This document shows positions 6,061 through 6,236 of a stretch of 6,236 bases of DNA, piece after piece (position 1 is the stretch's first letter; each line of letters starts with the position of its first letter). The translations under genes and the position numbers were made by a program. The DNA is from Pseudomonadota bacterium. Lineage in GTDB: Bacteria; Desulfobacterota; Syntrophobacteria; Syntrophobacterales; Syntrophobacteraceae. The stretch spans positions 1 through 6,236 of the forward strand of contig JAEZHY010000027.1 in assembly GCA_023416335.1 (NCBI GenBank), written 5' to 3'. The notes beneath the pieces were generated by a model, which worked only from the letters and a program-made list of their open reading frames with translations, did no database searches and was not told where the DNA came from.

Positions 6061-6108
6061 TTTTGTTTATCCGTGTCTATCCGTGTCCATCCGTGTCAAA
6101 AAGGTTTT
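6061..6108. repeat. Right arm of the facing repeat pair (three ATCCGTGT units)
   Basis: TTTTGTTT followed by three ATCCGTGT units at ten-base spacing (6069-6076, 6079-6086, 6089-6096), then CAAAAAGGTTTT. It is the inverted counterpart of 5903-5958 without the eight-base insertion. Arm plus 118-base spacer could form a long hairpin or mark a small non-coding element. Confidence 0.85.
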
Positions 6109-6145
6109 CCCGCCGGTTCTCAAGCTTTTTTGGGCTCCCGGGCCG

Positions 6146-6165
6146 GCACGGTCGGGAAACCGTGC
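6146..6165. repeat. GC-rich hairpin
   Basis: GCACGGT (6146-6152) and ACCGTGC (6159-6165) are perfectly complementary around the loop CGGGAA. No T-run follows on either strand, so it does not look like an intrinsic terminator. It may be part of the same family of intergenic repeats. Confidence 0.45.
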
Positions 6166-6236
6166 TTCGACTCAACGCAGGCTCATGCAAATGCTGCGAA
6201 TAAAGGTTGGTCTTAGCCCCCAAACGCAAAAATCCC

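Larger units (their letters stand above)
5693..6236. other. Upstream intergenic region of the operon; no gene recognised
   Basis: From the chosen start of the PAS gene to the window edge I find no supportable gene. Short frames here encode IRVHPC or FIRVYPCPSVSK-like strings that are only translated ACACGGAT repeats. The region carries a possible promoter (5813-5842), two facing repeat arms (5903-5942, 6061-6108), an AT-rich palindrome (6018-6032) and a GC-rich hairpin (6146-6165). The bases near 5800-5910 are A/T-rich compared with the genes, as expected for a promoter region. Confidence 0.6.

Noticed and set aside
6006..6203. A 65-codon plus-strand frame in the upstream region
   Set aside because: Its FIRVYPCPSVSK segment is the translated ATCCGTGT repeat, and the rest covers the GC hairpin; no sign of a real gene.

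Overview
The window looks like a chromosomal piece from a Gram-negative bacterium of the deltaproteobacterial (Desulfobacterota-like) kind. This rests on general resemblance only: moderate GC, a DksA-type zinc-finger protein fused to a BON domain, long tandem-PAS signalling proteins, Rcp1-type stand-alone receivers, and an intergenic repeat built on the decamer-spaced motif ACACGGAT. No marker gene fixes the taxon.

Layout. Positions 2-601 (+) hold the 3' part of a DksA/TraR-type C4 zinc-finger gene whose product continues into a BON domain and an acidic tail. It converges on a four-gene signalling operon on the minus strand, read from right to left: (i) a cysteine-free, kinase-less sensor with six PAS domains (about 5692 to 3284); (ii) a histidine kinase with no sensor domain but a three-fold 21-residue coiled-coil repeat (3287-2268); (iii) a single-domain Rcp1-type response regulator (2299-1853); (iv) a REC-HisKA-HATPase hybrid (1821-664). 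The genes are tightly packed: a 4-nt ATGA overlap between (i) and (ii), a 32-nt overlap between (ii) and (iii), and a 31-nt gap between (iii) and (iv) that is itself bridged by a 12-codon mini-ORF. Upstream of the operon (5693-6236) I see no gene. That stretch holds two facing copies of the ACACGGAT repeat about 120 bp apart, a 15-bp AT-rich palindrome, and a GC-rich hairpin.

Working model (inference). The PAS protein senses one or more small ligands or redox states and passes the signal through its C-terminal coiled coil to the coiled-coil input region of the separately encoded kinase. That kinase phosphorylates the Rcp1-type receiver. The hybrid, which starts with a receiver, could be controlled by phosphate from the first kinase or act as a second branch. 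Neither receiver has a DNA-binding or enzymatic output domain, so the final output must lie outside this operon or be made by protein-protein contact.

The most notable points are the split sensor/kinase arrangement, the recently amplified PAS module (four closely similar copies), the 21-residue repeat in the kinase, the facing repeat arms that create a misleading upstream start codon, and the DksA-BON fusion.
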